Origin: Heliocidaris erythrogramma
Taxonomy: Eukaryota; Echinodermata; Echinoidea; Camarodonta; Echinometridae
Direction of reading: 5' to 3'
Assembly (NCBI GenBank): GCA_025617745.1
Contig: CM046871.1
Location: 31,627,579-31,691,578 of the forward strand
DNA length: 64,000 bases
Shown here: piece by piece, positions 61,201-64,000 of the stretch
Layout: each line of letters begins with the position of its first letter
How positions within the stretch are numbered: position 1 is the stretch's first letter
Notes under the pieces: generated by a model
Seen by the model: only the letters and a program-made list of their open reading frames with translations
The model's database searches: none
What the model was told of the DNA's origin: nothing
Position numbers and translations under genes: made by a program

Positions 61201-63991
61201 TGCTGTCTGTTCAGGGAACACAAGCAGGCATGCCTGGAAGCGACGCAACACGGCTACGATGGTTAGACAGAGGTTGGTACAGTACGTCCCACCCTTGGGA
61301 GATTTCCTCCTCATCAACTCATGCTCTACACGACTCATGTGAGACAACATCTGAAAGAAGCAAGGGAAACATAAATAAAAACTACACACATTTCATACAT
61401 TGATATGTCCCGGAGGATAGGATACCTACAAATGGAATGAGCAATAAGGAAACTTTGATGAATATTTTGGGTGGAATTGATTTATGCCACACTTTGTTCG
61501 TAAGCAAGATCAAGAAATCACTAAAAAATTACTCAAATAGAGGAATAAGTAAAGTTATGAGCAATTAATCCTTAGCCTTATGACATGTGTTAATAATTCA
61601 GACTGGCAATGCAATTACAAGTTAAAACATGATCAATGCTGAGGGCTTTTAGAACTCCCAAAACATGTGCCCATCAAATGCTGACATAATTTGTCATTCC
61701 ATCATCGACTTTGCTTTAAAATACCAAAGTACAAATATTTAAAGAAACCAACACACCTTGACCGCGAATTCCAGCAAGCCATTGATGTTGAGAGCATTCT
61801 CCAAGAGTTCAAAGACCAGTGTAACCTGGTCAAACGTGGGTGGAGTATCCCTATTGCCCATACTGAAAGCCTGCACCTGATCCAGGACCCCATTTGCACA
61901 AGACCCCGTCACCATGTGCTGATCAAAATAGCATAGGGCCAGGAACCGCTGCATCGTCTCCTCCCTGTTTACCACAGGCTCGTCCGATTTGGACATCTTC
62001 TTGCCCTTCGACCCTTCACCTTTGCTCCCTCCTTGGGTCAGAATCTTCAGCAGGTCCTTCTGGACATGTTTCACCTGTTGCCTTGCCTCTGTGCGGGCGC
62101 GACCAAATCCGTAGAGAAGCACAGAGCGCTGGTTGCTCTCGTGGTACGCGGAGCCATCCTCCGTCGAGATGGGGAAGTGCTTCACATAGAGCTGGTGGCG
62201 ATTGACGCGTGGTGCCTCCGGAGAAGGAGACCTGTAGTCCATGTCCGATTTCTTTTCCTCATCGCTCTTGTCACCGTCCATGGGGCTGTCCTTCTCGTCG
62301 TCCGAAATGTCCGACTGAGAGTCCGACTTTGATTGGATGGACTCCAGGAACTTCTCCTGGAATGAGGCAGACTCCTTGCGAGGGGGCGGGGCAGGTGCAG
62401 GAGGCGGCTTATCGTCCAGGTAACCATAGTCCTCATTGTCAGAGGAATCCTGTTTCTCCTCACCATCATCTTTGGCCTATGAAAAAAAAGTAAGGAAATA
62501 TCCAATCAAGTCATTAACAAAAATACTAAACATTAGCAATTGGAAACAGGAGGTAGCACCTTGAGTATCGGGGGGAAATGAGAGCATGCTTTATAGCTAG
62601 AAGAAGATAATTATTTCTGTTATTAAACAGTATTTATAGAAACCTTGTCTCACCTCACTCTTATCACCAGTGCCCCTATCGTTGCGCTGGCTGCCTGGAC
62701 CCCCAACGAAGGCCCCCGTATGAGGGGTGGGGGTGGTGGTCAGGTCTCCCCTGGAGATGAGGGTGCACATGTAGGAGTCGTGAGAGAAGACATCGCATCG
62801 AACCAGCTCACCAAACAGCAGGATCAGGTTGGCAAAGGCCTTCTTGTCATCAGCCAATGAGTTGTCATCTAAGGTAGAAATCAAATTGATACAGAATAGA
62901 TCATGAGAGTATTTTTTTCATCCAATTCAATTCAAGTGTATTTCTACAATCTAATAAAAAATACATAACCGTCAGAGACAAACAAGAATAAGTGTACAAC
63001 ATAAGTGTAATATAACAGATAGCGGTGGGATTGACATAGGTCTGCAAGGCTTTCTAAGGTCAATCCCTAGAGAATATAAATCAAACTTCATAGAATAGGA
63101 ACTAAGTAACAATAGAATTACAACTACAATATGAAAACAAACAAGTTGGAAAAGAGAATAAGAGAGGAAGGAGAATGAAAATTAACATAAATTTTAAAGA
63201 TCATTTTCATATATTCGTTTAAATACTCAAAGACATGTTATAATGAAACAGTGTTCAGAATACTATTATTTTCTTGGTTTTAGCCATGCTACCAAGATAA
63301 GGCTCTCTTCCTATCAGGTAGCCATTTGCTTCACTTGGGTGAAAAGTGGCAAATATTAATTCCATGGCAAGGATTTGAACGAAGCATCACAAGGTTAATA
63401 CTGAAGAGACTTACTGTATACGCCATATATTCCGCAGGGGTTTTATTTTCGCCAATTTCTCGAAGCATGAGTGGGTCGCGAATTCAACAACACGCTAAAC
63501 TATTGCCAACAAAGTAGTCAGTTGAAAGTACAAAGAAAGTACAGTTTGTACAACATCATTGCCGTTTGTAGATCTGAGAATTTCTTGATCATGATTTCAA
63601 CCACTCATGAAGTAGTCTGGCTAGTCCTATTCGCCAAAATTTATGGCATACATGTATAACAGTATCCACTATGCCAACTCTACATGTTATATCGTCAACA
63701 AAATTTGAAGACCACTCAAGACAGCTGGTCTTTATATACAGGTTTCCCTTTGATACAGATTTCAATAAGAAACATTGTTCCATAAGGGAAAGACAAAATA
63801 ATATAGACATATGAAATATCAAATAAATCTCAACAGACATGAAACGATGAACTAGACTCACCAATCACAGGAGCCCTTACATCCAGGAAATGCAGAAGAA
63901 GGTTCTGGAATACAGGGATAGTGGATGCAGTAGGCATAGGGGATATTGGTGCCATTTCTTTGTCTTCCATTCCTTCTGTCTCAGCCATTTT
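22522..63991 (-). CDS. MED12: MED12, Mediator kinase-module subunit 12 (C-terminal ~1632 residues)
   Basis: Twenty-six exons join on the minus strand without a phase conflict (4899 coding bases including the stop). Alignment from memory to human MED12 is clear almost throughout, with landmarks [53 protein letters not shown]-like [56 protein letters not shown] and [23 protein letters not shown]12 links CDK8/cyclin C to Mediator in the nucleus and modulates RNA polymerase II transcription. Present here are the end of the LCEWAV region, the long helical middle, the PQL-type region and a glutamine-rich (OPA-like) C-terminus. The N-terminal segment that activates CDK8 lies beyond the right edge. 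The 3' third is much less conserved than the middle. Introns hold most of the repeats in the window. It is convergent with the IgGFc-ZP gene. Confidence 0.95.
22676..22760. repeat. CTG/CAG repeat in MED12 coding exon
   Basis: CTG, TTG and related triplets on the plus strand encode polyglutamine on the minus strand. The tract is interrupted (CAA codons and GAGCTG), which usually stabilises such repeats. Confidence 0.85.
23087..23162. mobile_element. Remnant of the cagtgaaacctg foldback MITE
   Basis: The segment gaccacctgcctataaagac ... gagtggtctttatac ... ttttaacagtg matches the middle and end of fuller copies at 44414, 52106 and 52366. It is degraded. Confidence 0.5.
23226..23575. repeat. 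CCCTAA-rich minisatellite in a MED12 intron
   Basis: A unit of about 40-50 bp containing gattgcaaccctaatccc followed by one to three ccctaa/ccctaacc repeats and cctaaaacc is repeated about six times. It is telomere-like in sequence but lies in the intron between exons y and z, 50 bp from the donor of exon y. Confidence 0.85.
23627..23877 (-). CDS. MED12: MED12 exon y
   Basis: It encodes [18 protein letters not shown], then a Ser/Gln/Pro/Met-rich sequence including [18 protein letters not shown]. Low-complexity sequence of this kind is usual at the MED12 C-terminus. Acceptor ccattccag, donor ag|gtgggt. Confidence 0.85.
24004..24232 (+). mobile_element. SINE with 7SL-like head
   Basis: The head (24010-24041) begins gggcgttgtggcgtacgcc and continues tataatccagcta, close to the 5' end of 7SL RNA and Alu (gggcgcggtggc, cctgtaatcccagc). 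A polymerase III B box ggttcgagacc follows at 24082-24092, about 65 bases after the A-box-like part, as in Alu. The tail (from about 24146: atctgattgatacacgtctg, then taaaaacccaattacacac) is shared with the SINE at 25451. A small hairpin at 24234-24306 follows. Confidence 0.55.
24234..24306. repeat. Small hairpin element (ctgttgagagccagaagg)
   Basis: ctgttgagagccagaagg and acgttaa are inverted at the right as ttaacgccctcttggctcc and aaacag. A diverged relative lies near 11648-11715. Confidence 0.6.
24655..25035 (+). mobile_element. TTAA MITE family B, copy 1, abutting MED12 exon x donor
   Basis: The left end taaagggattcggtaac is inverted at the right as gttaccaaatcactttaa. A full relative lies at 50171-50572 in the opposite orientation, with shared blocks agccaggcatagaaagg and tgcatatgtttactcttgtg. 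The right TTAA (25032-25035) is intron position +7 to +10 on the MED12 strand. Confidence 0.85.
25042..25140 (-). CDS. MED12: MED12 exon x
   Basis: It encodes [19 protein letters not shown], then [14 protein letters not shown], 33 codons with phase 0 at both ends. Acceptor tatctaccag, donor cca|gtaagc. A TTAA MITE starts only six bases into the following intron. Confidence 0.82.
25451..25605 (+). mobile_element. SINE with tRNA-like head
   Basis: The head tgtggtctagtggtcagcg matches a polymerase III A box as in tRNA-Glu or tRNA-Asp (tggtctagtggt). A clear B box is not seen, so it is degraded. From about 25548 the tail (acatctgatttatgtctg, then taaaatccaaattacac) matches the tail of the SINE at 24004. 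Confidence 0.6.
25921..26346. mobile_element. TIR MITE (tggcccagaaa ends)
   Basis: The left end tggcccagaaacctgagatc, then tgcaatttcaacg, is inverted at the right as gttgaaattgcagatct ... tttctgggcca. A 109-codon ORF on the plus strand inside it has no recognisable domain. Confidence 0.7.
26594..27262. mobile_element. TIR element (gtgacccgccgcctcaaaac ends)
   Basis: The terminal inverted repeats are about 35 bp: gtgacccgccgcctcaaaac then ctacaataagtcgc at the left, and the inverse at the right with a couple of changes. Flanks tatat on both sides could be the target duplication. It is about 670 bp without a transposase. Confidence 0.8.
28435..28815. mobile_element. TIR MITE (tagtgctgtcgtcg ends)
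   Basis: tagtgctgtcgtcg at the left and cgacgacagcacta at the right are perfect inverted repeats. Inner inverted matches (tttgtcgac and gtcgacaaa-like) continue imperfectly. Confidence 0.65.
29786..29999. mobile_element. Foldback MITE (ggggggtgtttcacaaag ends)
   Basis: ggggggtgtttcacaaag, then aattaagtttgacttaa, at the left is inverted at the right as gtcaaacttaactttttgtg and aaacacccccc. The G-rich start and GTTTCA motif recall the other foldback families at 4842 and 20258. Confidence 0.75.
30130..30404. mobile_element. TIR MITE (aacgtggagaagg ends)
   Basis: aacgtggagaaggtttacag, then ttcaccatgtggttagt, at the left is inverted at the right as actaaccacatggtgaa ... ccttctccacgtt. Internally, tccttttcaggact occurs twice. 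Confidence 0.75.
31046..31582. mobile_element. Long-TIR foldback MITE (aaagggaaaatccacc ends)
   Basis: The arms are about 200 bp. The left aaagggaaaatccaccttg, ttaaagaaacatatcagt and gtaatcaatcaaacacaa each recur inverted on the right, ending gtgaactttcccttt. The right flank is TTTAA. Confidence 0.8.
31992..32104 (-). CDS. MED12: MED12 exon w
   Basis: It encodes [20 protein letters not shown], then [17 protein letters not shown]. Human has LPTRPTYPGVLP at the comparable place. The acceptor is ttttacgag (no C before AG) and the donor cag|gtaaga. The phase agrees with both neighbours. Confidence 0.82.
32582..32687 (-). CDS. MED12: MED12 exon v
   Basis: It encodes [20 protein letters not shown], then [15 protein letters not shown]. 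Sequence identity to human is low, but composition (Pro, Gln, Tyr), phase and splice sites (ataaacag and g|gtgagt) fit the PQL-type region. Confidence 0.82.
32906..33190. repeat. Degenerate aagtgaagttaagtg minisatellite
   Basis: Motifs aagtgaagt, taagtg and aagtaaagtg recur about twenty times over 285 bp in the large MED12 intron. They follow a C run at about 32874-32888. Purine-rich on the plus strand. Confidence 0.75.
33590..34165 (-). mobile_element. LINE 3' fragment (C-terminal end of a reverse transcriptase ORF)
   Basis: The minus strand first reads [16 protein letters not shown], a hallmark after the reverse-transcriptase domain in many LINEs. After a frame slip it reads [53 protein letters not shown] and [17 protein letters not shown]. 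This is the typical C-terminal module (YRRM, GHxxR, GRPR-like) of LINE polyproteins found in many invertebrates. Only the last 150 or so codons are left, so it is a 5'-truncated copy. The family (RTE- or Jockey-like) is not certain. Confidence 0.75.
34263..34403. repeat. DIRS left inverted terminal repeat (core)
   Basis: It runs from tgtatctacctatttgctag to actcttcctcttccg and is the exact reverse complement, by eye, of 39047-39187. Outside it, the element end extends to 34218 (aatcaagaaaattataac). Confidence 0.88.
34464..34557. repeat. DIRS internal complementary region
   Basis: The left half (aggtagatacatagattt to ttttcttgatt) is the reverse complement of the left element end. The right half (acagcaataaatcgatg to ttgctag) is the reverse complement of the right element end. 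The two halves adjoin, as expected of the region that templates circular joining in DIRS elements. Confidence 0.85.
37075..37744. repeat. Three tandem ~225-bp units inside the DIRS element
   Basis: Units begin with gatcgccggaaga at 37075, 37303 and 37524 and share ctcatattcaagatcattct and cagatgggggtggtctctta. They lie in the reverse-transcriptase part of the element. Confidence 0.85.
39047..39187. repeat. DIRS right inverted terminal repeat (core)
   Basis: This is the partner of 34263-34403, followed by tcgatttattgctgtaaa to the element end at about 39203. Confidence 0.88.
40144..40303. repeat. (GA)n microsatellite
   Basis: agagag and agaaaagatagagag blocks repeat over about 160 bp and end in a G run. 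Open frames across it on either strand (RERE or SLSL) are artefacts. Confidence 0.9.
40310..40455. mobile_element. Foldback MITE, caggggagcgtttcat family, copy 2
   Basis: The left end caggggagcgtttcatcg and arms ttttgtcagtgatttttacc are inverted at the right (ggtaaaaatcactgacaaaa, gatgaagcgccccct). It begins right at the end of the GA/G tract. Confidence 0.78.
40539..41350. repeat. tatgcctccgcc repeat family, copy 1, with four internal DR1-bearing units
   Basis: It starts tatgcctccgcc and ends gggcggaggcata, with a terminal hairpin tgcctccggcacccacc ... ggtgggcggaggca preceded by ggacggacggacgga. Inside, a 160-175 bp unit repeats four times (gacctctgtgacctctgacc at about 40637, 40797, 40972 and 41142). 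Each unit has TGACCT half-sites spaced by one base, then ccccaaaatctaatcagttc and accaagtttgaagttc. Confidence 0.85.
41946..42340 (+). mobile_element. TTAA MITE family A, copy 3
   Basis: TTAA at 41946 is followed by agagaaggttgagttctgg. The right end is agaactcaactttatcttta, where the last TTAA is altered. It aligns along its length with copies at 18588 and 58046. Confidence 0.8.
42685..42927 (-). CDS. MED12: MED12 exon u
   Basis: It encodes [20 protein letters not shown], a Pro/Glu-rich segment, then [20 protein letters not shown] and [10 protein letters not shown]. Human has PPEDEEPP and a Lys-rich stretch (KKKSTKGKKRSQ) in the same order. The next intron is about 10 kb, so an unseen small phase-0 exon in it cannot be excluded. 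Confidence 0.9.
43450..44280 (-). repeat. Tandem array of MED12 exon t 3' half plus donor (7 copies with the real one)
   Basis: A 115-124 bp unit repeats. The donor-side landmark (acctggttatgtgagtgg on the plus strand) falls at 43569, 43693, 43817, 43932, 44056 and 44172, the last being the genuine exon. One further copy near 43450 lacks the acctgg part, and so lacks the donor. Each unit carries about 100 bases of exon text ([10 protein letters not shown] to YHSHNQ), the donor gtaaga and a short linker reading gccaccctaacccc on the minus strand. Two units are 8-9 bases shorter through a small deletion. Four inner copies read tatccagatgg where the real exon and the outermost copy read tatccggatgg. 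Unit lengths are not multiples of three. Confidence 0.93.
44174..44341 (-). CDS. MED12: MED12 exon t
   Basis: It encodes [19 protein letters not shown], then [17 protein letters not shown] and [10 protein letters not shown], matching human [37 protein letters not shown] and LLLYHTH. Acceptor tgccaag, donor cag|gtaaga. From PLSW onward the exon and its donor are reproduced six more times in the next intron. Confidence 0.95.
44414..44626. mobile_element. Foldback MITE (acagtgaaacctg ends), copy 1
   Basis: acagtgaaacctatctataa at the left and aaagcaggtttgactat at the right are inverted. Inner text includes accactcaagggagacaag and caagggaaacgaaaat, with caatgagaaacac twice. Confidence 0.75.
45001..45294. 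mobile_element. TIR MITE (tgacagagtcaggatcc ends)
   Basis: tgacagagtcaggatccagc then aata at the left is inverted at the right as tattgctggatcctgaccc then tgtca, about 24 bp with one change. Confidence 0.75.
45958..46119 (-). CDS. MED12: MED12 exon s
   Basis: It encodes [20 protein letters not shown], then [20 protein letters not shown] and FDSIDKKQ, matching human [41 protein letters not shown]. This is the start of the PQL-type region. A few following intronic codons remain open but are not conserved. Confidence 0.96.
46243..46586 (-). mobile_element. tRNA-derived SINE, family 2
   Basis: On the minus strand a tRNA-like head with an A-box-like gtcgattggtttaatc is followed by a B-box-like ggttggaacccc. 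A body shared with many SINEs follows (gggcaaggcattttatctac, ctgggtggagag inverted), and the end reads ggaaaggtgctatatacaga. It lies just upstream of MED12 exon s. Confidence 0.65.
46738..47017 (-). mobile_element. tRNA-derived SINE, family 1, degraded copy
   Basis: It aligns along its length with the better copy at 48791-49079 (taccaggtacccatttacta, gtagattaatgtcttt, aataatagctacatttatat). The tRNA-like head on the minus strand is worn: the B box is no longer a good match. Confidence 0.75.
47113..47245 (-). CDS. MED12: MED12 exon r
   Basis: It encodes [20 protein letters not shown] (first codon split), then a Ser/Gly-rich stretch and HQALIKKLK, matching human [21 protein letters not shown] and NLAKKLQKEL. 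Acceptor ttcctacag, donor aag|gtacag. Confidence 0.95.
47391..47645. repeat. GAT microsatellite in a MED12 intron
   Basis: gatgatgat blocks are mixed with gatctt and gatgtt. Long frames through it on both strands read poly-Asp, poly-Met or poly-His and are artefacts. A stretch after it (47780-47940) repeats cgcgaaagttt/cgtgaaagttt. Confidence 0.88.
48003..48198 (-). repeat. Tandem duplication covering the 3' half and donor of MED12 exon q
   Basis: 48003-48093 and about 48108-48198 are near-identical copies at an offset of 105 bp. The right copy includes the real exon end (from ctccaactcatcacc to the donor gtaagtgtgtg); the left copy is its intronic twin, with exon text and donor both intact by eye. 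Copy 1 differs mainly by a few extra AT bases. Confidence 0.88.
48151..48263 (-). CDS. MED12: MED12 exon q
   Basis: It encodes [20 protein letters not shown], then [17 protein letters not shown], matching human [32 protein letters not shown]. Its 3' part and donor are duplicated in tandem in the following intron (48003-48093). Confidence 0.94.
48322..48774. repeat. tatgcctccgcc repeat family, copy 2
   Basis: It has the same ends as copy 1 (tatgcctccgcc and gtgggcggaggcata) and the same ggacggacgga plus hairpin. Two internal units of about 125 bp each contain tgacctttgacctttgacc followed by ccccaaaatctaatcagttt. It is flanked by a short GC palindrome (cgaccgcgcggtcg) at about 48304-48317. Confidence 0.85.
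48791..49079 (-). mobile_element. tRNA-derived SINE, family 1, well-preserved copy
   Basis: On the minus strand the head has a polymerase III A box (tggtctagtggatacg, 49054-49069) and a perfect B box ggttcgagtcc (49015-49025). The body has ccaaaggacattag inverted, then ggtacctggtagg. The 3' end is atataaatgtagctatta followed by an ATT repeat, the usual SINE tail. Confidence 0.88.
49289..49354 (-). CDS. MED12: MED12 exon p
   Basis: This small 22-codon exon encodes [20 protein letters not shown], corresponding to human DDCKPKQLMHEALKLRLNL. Phase 0 at both ends, with good splice sites (ttttctag and ttg|gtaaga). Confidence 0.9.
49636..49771 (-). CDS. MED12: MED12 exon o
   Basis: It encodes [20 protein letters not shown], then [20 protein letters not shown], identical to human over most of [22 protein letters not shown]. 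Acceptor ccttacag, donor gat|gtgagt. Confidence 0.96.
50171..50572 (-). mobile_element. TTAA MITE family B, copy 2
   Basis: The TTAA sites are at 50171 and 50569. It is the reverse complement of the copy at 24655-25035 along nearly its full length. It sits 22 bp 3' of MED12 exon n (50594), also close to a donor. Confidence 0.85.
50594..50764 (-). CDS. MED12: MED12 exon n
   Basis: It encodes [20 protein letters not shown], then [16 protein letters not shown] and a Lys/Asp-rich end, matching human [30 protein letters not shown]. Placed by homology and phase. Confidence 0.94.
51197..51426 (-). CDS. MED12: MED12 exon m
   Basis: It encodes [20 protein letters not shown], then [20 protein letters not shown] and a serine-rich tail, matching human [20 protein letters not shown] and [16 protein letters not shown]. 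Donor aa|gtgagc. Confidence 0.96.
51470..51565 (-). mobile_element. SINE 3' end fragment
   Basis: tccatttatatagcgcagc and tattaccccggctt match the 3' part of the SINE families at 46738 and 48791. The head is missing. Confidence 0.5.
51684..51788 (-). CDS. MED12: MED12 exon l
   Basis: It encodes [20 protein letters not shown] and [12 protein letters not shown], matching human QRLMQLICYPHR and RIKRILQ. Phase 0 at both ends. It was placed by homology; no long ORF marks it. Confidence 0.92.
51813..51952. mobile_element. Foldback MITE, caggggagcgtttcat family, copy 3
   Basis: caggggagcatttcattaag and ttttgtcagtgatttttact at the left are inverted at the right as gtaaaaatcactgacaaaa and gatgaaacgctcccc. 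It starts 24 bp upstream of MED12 exon l. Confidence 0.8.
52106..52281. mobile_element. Foldback MITE (acagtgaaacctg ends), copy 2
   Basis: It runs from tacagtcaaacctgctttag to gacaggtttcactgta, in the opposite orientation to the copies at 44414 and 52366. Confidence 0.78.
52366..52559. mobile_element. Foldback MITE (acagtgaaacctg ends), copy 3
   Basis: It runs from tacagtgaaacctgtctaca to aaagcaggtttcactgta. Copies 2 and 3 lie 84 bp apart in inverted orientation. Confidence 0.78.
52909..53189 (-). CDS. MED12: MED12 exon k
   Basis: It encodes [19 protein letters not shown], a Gly/Arg/Gln-rich linker, then [20 protein letters not shown] and WVRETFL, matching human [25 protein letters not shown]. 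Acceptor cccatacag, donor cag|gtatga. Confidence 0.94.
53342..55070 (-). mobile_element. Tc1-like DNA transposon, apparently complete
   Basis: The element is 1.73 kb and flanked by TA at 53340-53341 and 55071-55072. The termini are inverted: cactattcaaaaaaagttaa then ggaccactttttaa, against the right end with one or two changes. The inverted repeats are long, about 200 bp (53342-53540 and 54876-55070), sharing gggcccacttttcaggat and caatgtctctcgcat-like blocks. One transposase ORF fills the centre. An internal direct repeat (about 54614-54690 and 54789-54860, caagttgttgattgta and agactaaagacagaaaatgc) lies between the ORF start and the right repeat. It sits in the MED12 intron j-k, in the same orientation as the gene. 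Confidence 0.92.
53599..54642 (-). CDS. Tc1-like transposase, 347 residues, DD34E
   Basis: This cut-and-paste transposase belongs to the IS630/Tc1/mariner superfamily. The N-terminus has a helix-turn-helix (about 12-52: [20 protein letters not shown]) and a GRP motif ([11 protein letters not shown]). A second DNA-binding helix set follows ([20 protein letters not shown]). The catalytic residues are all present: [17 protein letters not shown] and [13 protein letters not shown], with exactly 34 residues between the second Asp and the Glu. The length is normal for Tc1. The first ATG reads [15 protein letters not shown]; the second ATG (54627) is an equally good start because the ATGCCAAGA context is itself duplicated upstream. 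No stop or frameshift interrupts it, so the copy looks recently active. Confidence 0.93.
   Translation of the reverse strand: MPTTAMPRHHLSETDVARALGMLEAGLSQRRVARMMGVSHSVISRANQRHRETGLYSERPRSGRPVSTTPRDDRYLTNLSLRNRFHSARRLNNDFAAATGVIVSTQTIRNRLHRANMHARRPAQCVPLTPAHRRIRLNWAREHVRWTRQQWRRVLFTDESRFSLDHNDGRSRVWRRPGERFADPCIAEHDRYGGGSVMVWGGITYANRTRLYVVPGGAMTGVRYRDEVLEPIVVPFAENVGQNIIFMDDNARAHRARVVTEFLEGQGIERMEWPARSPDLNPIEHVWDMMGRSLQQLEAHPLGLQQLGVALEAAWDALDVRDINRLISSMRQRCEAVIAAGGGHTRY
55481..55792 (-). CDS. MED12: MED12 exon j
   Basis: It encodes [20 protein letters not shown], matching human DSEPGARLTCRILLHLF. A Gly/Ala/Pro-rich insert including a run of seven glycines follows, then [20 protein letters not shown] and [10 protein letters not shown] (human CDRHLL and AVLKAVFVLGD). 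The next intron holds the Tc1 element. Confidence 0.94.
56057..56192 (-). CDS. MED12: MED12 exon i
   Basis: It encodes [20 protein letters not shown], then [20 protein letters not shown], matching human [28 protein letters not shown]. Acceptor tgttttcag, donor g|gtaagc. Confidence 0.93.
56885..57298. mobile_element. TIR MITE (gtgaccaggcaccac ends)
   Basis: gtgaccaggcaccacaaaac then caccaaaaagt at the left is inverted at the right as actttttggtggttttg then tgttgcctggtcac, with one change. The flanks are aaat on both sides. It ends 52 bp 3' of MED12 exon h. Confidence 0.82.
57351..57492 (-). CDS. MED12: MED12 exon h
   Basis: It encodes [19 protein letters not shown], then [19 protein letters not shown] and FNDLLCNVD, near-identical to human MED12. 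A partial, diverged echo of the exon's first part (cactcataactcagtgtggtacagctag) lies upstream at about 57604-57660, probably a small old duplication. Confidence 0.96.
57604..57675 (-). pseudogene. Diverged partial copy of MED12 exon h start
   Basis: The segment repeats the exon h sequence cactctgaactcagtgtggtacagctag with changes, then gtcaactcagtacacat and aggctattcaacc-like text. It carries the acceptor-proximal part of the exon and sits in the intron upstream of exon h. It probably arose by a local tandem duplication and is not needed for the frame. Confidence 0.6.
58046..58408 (+). mobile_element. TTAA MITE family A, copy 4 (best preserved)
   Basis: TTAA at 58046 and 58405 flank agggaaggttgagttctgg and ccagaactcaactttatct. 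It is about 355 bp and serves as the reference for the other copies. Another TTAAAGGAGA start lies alone near 57998. Confidence 0.85.
58480..58593 (-). CDS. MED12: MED12 exon g
   Basis: It encodes [19 protein letters not shown], then [19 protein letters not shown], matching human [23 protein letters not shown]. Acceptor tcatccag, donor aa|gtaagt. It was placed by homology and phase. Confidence 0.92.
59098..59630. repeat. TACGC-rich minisatellite in a MED12 intron
   Basis: From about 59109 the 11-12 bp unit cctacgctgtg repeats about nine times. Beyond that, tacgc, tatgc and tacgcaa words recur irregularly to about 59610. Several overlapping frames read TLCLRCAY-like repeats and are not genes. 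Confidence 0.8.
59640..59738. repeat. (ATC)n microsatellite next to a MED12 donor
   Basis: catcatcac and catcctcat blocks lie immediately 3' of exon f on the MED12 strand, starting within a few bases of the donor. Confidence 0.88.
59742..59869 (-). CDS. MED12: MED12 exon f
   Basis: It encodes [20 protein letters not shown], then [19 protein letters not shown], equivalent to human GELFSDFCSKVKN and EPSESNMRWAPEFM. The donor gtaatg opens directly into a (GAT)-rich microsatellite in the intron (about 59640-59741). No long ORF marks this exon; it was placed by homology and phase. Confidence 0.9.
60542..60650 (-). CDS. MED12: MED12 exon e
   Basis: It encodes [20 protein letters not shown] and [16 protein letters not shown], almost identical to the human protein and one of the best anchors for the assignment. 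Acceptor tttcacag, donor aag|gttagt. Confidence 0.96.
60868..61066. repeat. tatgcctccgcc repeat family, copy 3 (5'-truncated)
   Basis: It contains cctttgacctttgacctttg, then ccccaaaatctaataag, accaagtttgaaatgc, gacggacggacgga and the terminal hairpin ending gggcggaggcata. The left end of the family is missing. Confidence 0.8.
61187..61350 (-). CDS. MED12: MED12 exon d
   Basis: It encodes [20 protein letters not shown] and [19 protein letters not shown], matching human LCLCIVAVLRHYHACLIL. Acceptor ttctttcag, donor gtaagt. Two bases of the last codon (CT) are completed by G from the next exon. Confidence 0.93.
61757..62476 (-). CDS. MED12: MED12 exon c, acidic linker and conserved helix block
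   Basis: At 240 codons this is the longest exon. The first third is acidic and proline-rich ([19 protein letters not shown], then [11 protein letters not shown]). Conservation resumes at QLYVKHFPI, corresponding to human YATHFPIPQEE, then continues through [13 protein letters not shown], a Lys-rich insert and [15 protein letters not shown]. Phase 0 at both ends. Confidence 0.95.
62654..62868 (-). CDS. MED12: MED12 exon b
   Basis: It encodes [20 protein letters not shown] and [20 protein letters not shown], nearly identical to the human [28 protein letters not shown] Thr/Pro/Gly-rich linker follows. Acceptor ctaccttag, donor gag|gtgaga. Confidence 0.95.
63260..63390 (-). mobile_element. Possible SINE remnant
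   Basis: tatcaggtagccatttgctt, cacttgggtgaaaagtggca and tggcaaggatttgaacgaag follow the order of the family 1 SINE body (taccaggtacccattt, acctgggtggagagtggc) in degraded form. Confidence 0.45.
63412..63664. mobile_element. TIR MITE (tactgtatacgccata ends)
   Basis: tactgtatacgccatatatt at the left is inverted at the right as ttatggcatacatgtataac then agta, imperfectly. The inner tattttcgccaatttctcg and attcgccaaaattt also pair. Confidence 0.6.
63705..63800. mobile_element. Remnant of the cagtgaaacctg foldback MITE
   Basis: gaagaccactcaagacagc, ggtctttatatacaggtt and caataagaaaca follow the order of the full copies. The ends are lost. Confidence 0.5.
63862..63991 (-). CDS. MED12: MED12 exon a (first in window)
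   Basis: It encodes [19 protein letters not shown] and then [18 protein letters not shown], matching the human stretch around IFQDVLLQFLDTQAPML. The donor is GTGAGT. The acceptor (ccctgtag) is only a few bases from the window edge, so its pyrimidine tract cannot be seen and the exon 5' end is less certain. Confidence 0.8.
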
Positions 63992-64000
63992 CTACAGGGA

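Overview
The window looks like nuclear DNA of a marine invertebrate deuterostome, most likely an echinoderm. The base composition is AT-rich, genes are split by GT-AG introns, and two host genes are recognisable: a secreted protein joining an IgGFc-binding domain to a ZP domain, and MED12, whose exons align clearly with the vertebrate protein. Dispersed repeats are dense: tRNA-type SINEs, many foldback and TTAA-type MITEs, a Tc1 transposon, a LINE tail and a DIRS retroelement. The species assignment is inference.

Layout. Positions 1-3870 are non-coding, starting with a 2 kb tract in which TACGTTAC recurs. A possible small secreted acidic protein lies at 3955-4203, with a TATA-like box and a poly(A) signal. 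Positions 4300-12700 hold repeats only, including two near-identical 0.9 kb TTAA elements in opposite orientation, one of them nested in another MITE. The IgGFc-ZP gene runs on the plus strand as six exons (12722-18289, 739 residues). MED12 runs on the minus strand, tail to tail with it. Twenty-six exons between 63991 and 22522 join in frame to 1632 residues and a stop; the N-terminal part lies beyond the right edge.

MED12 introns carry most of the mobile DNA. The 10 kb intron 32688-42684 holds a LINE 3' fragment and a young DIRS element. The intron 53190-55480 holds a Tc1 element with an apparently intact 347-residue DD34E transposase.

The most unusual points are these: a tandem array in which the 3' half and splice donor of one MED12 exon are copied six extra times; a second tandem copy of an exon end elsewhere in MED12; a MITE landed at intron position +7 of MED12; two neighbouring SINEs with a shared tail but different heads, one resembling 7SL RNA; and a repeat family packed with DR1-type TGACCT half-sites. 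No prokaryote-style operon, CRISPR array or wholly new multi-gene system is visible.
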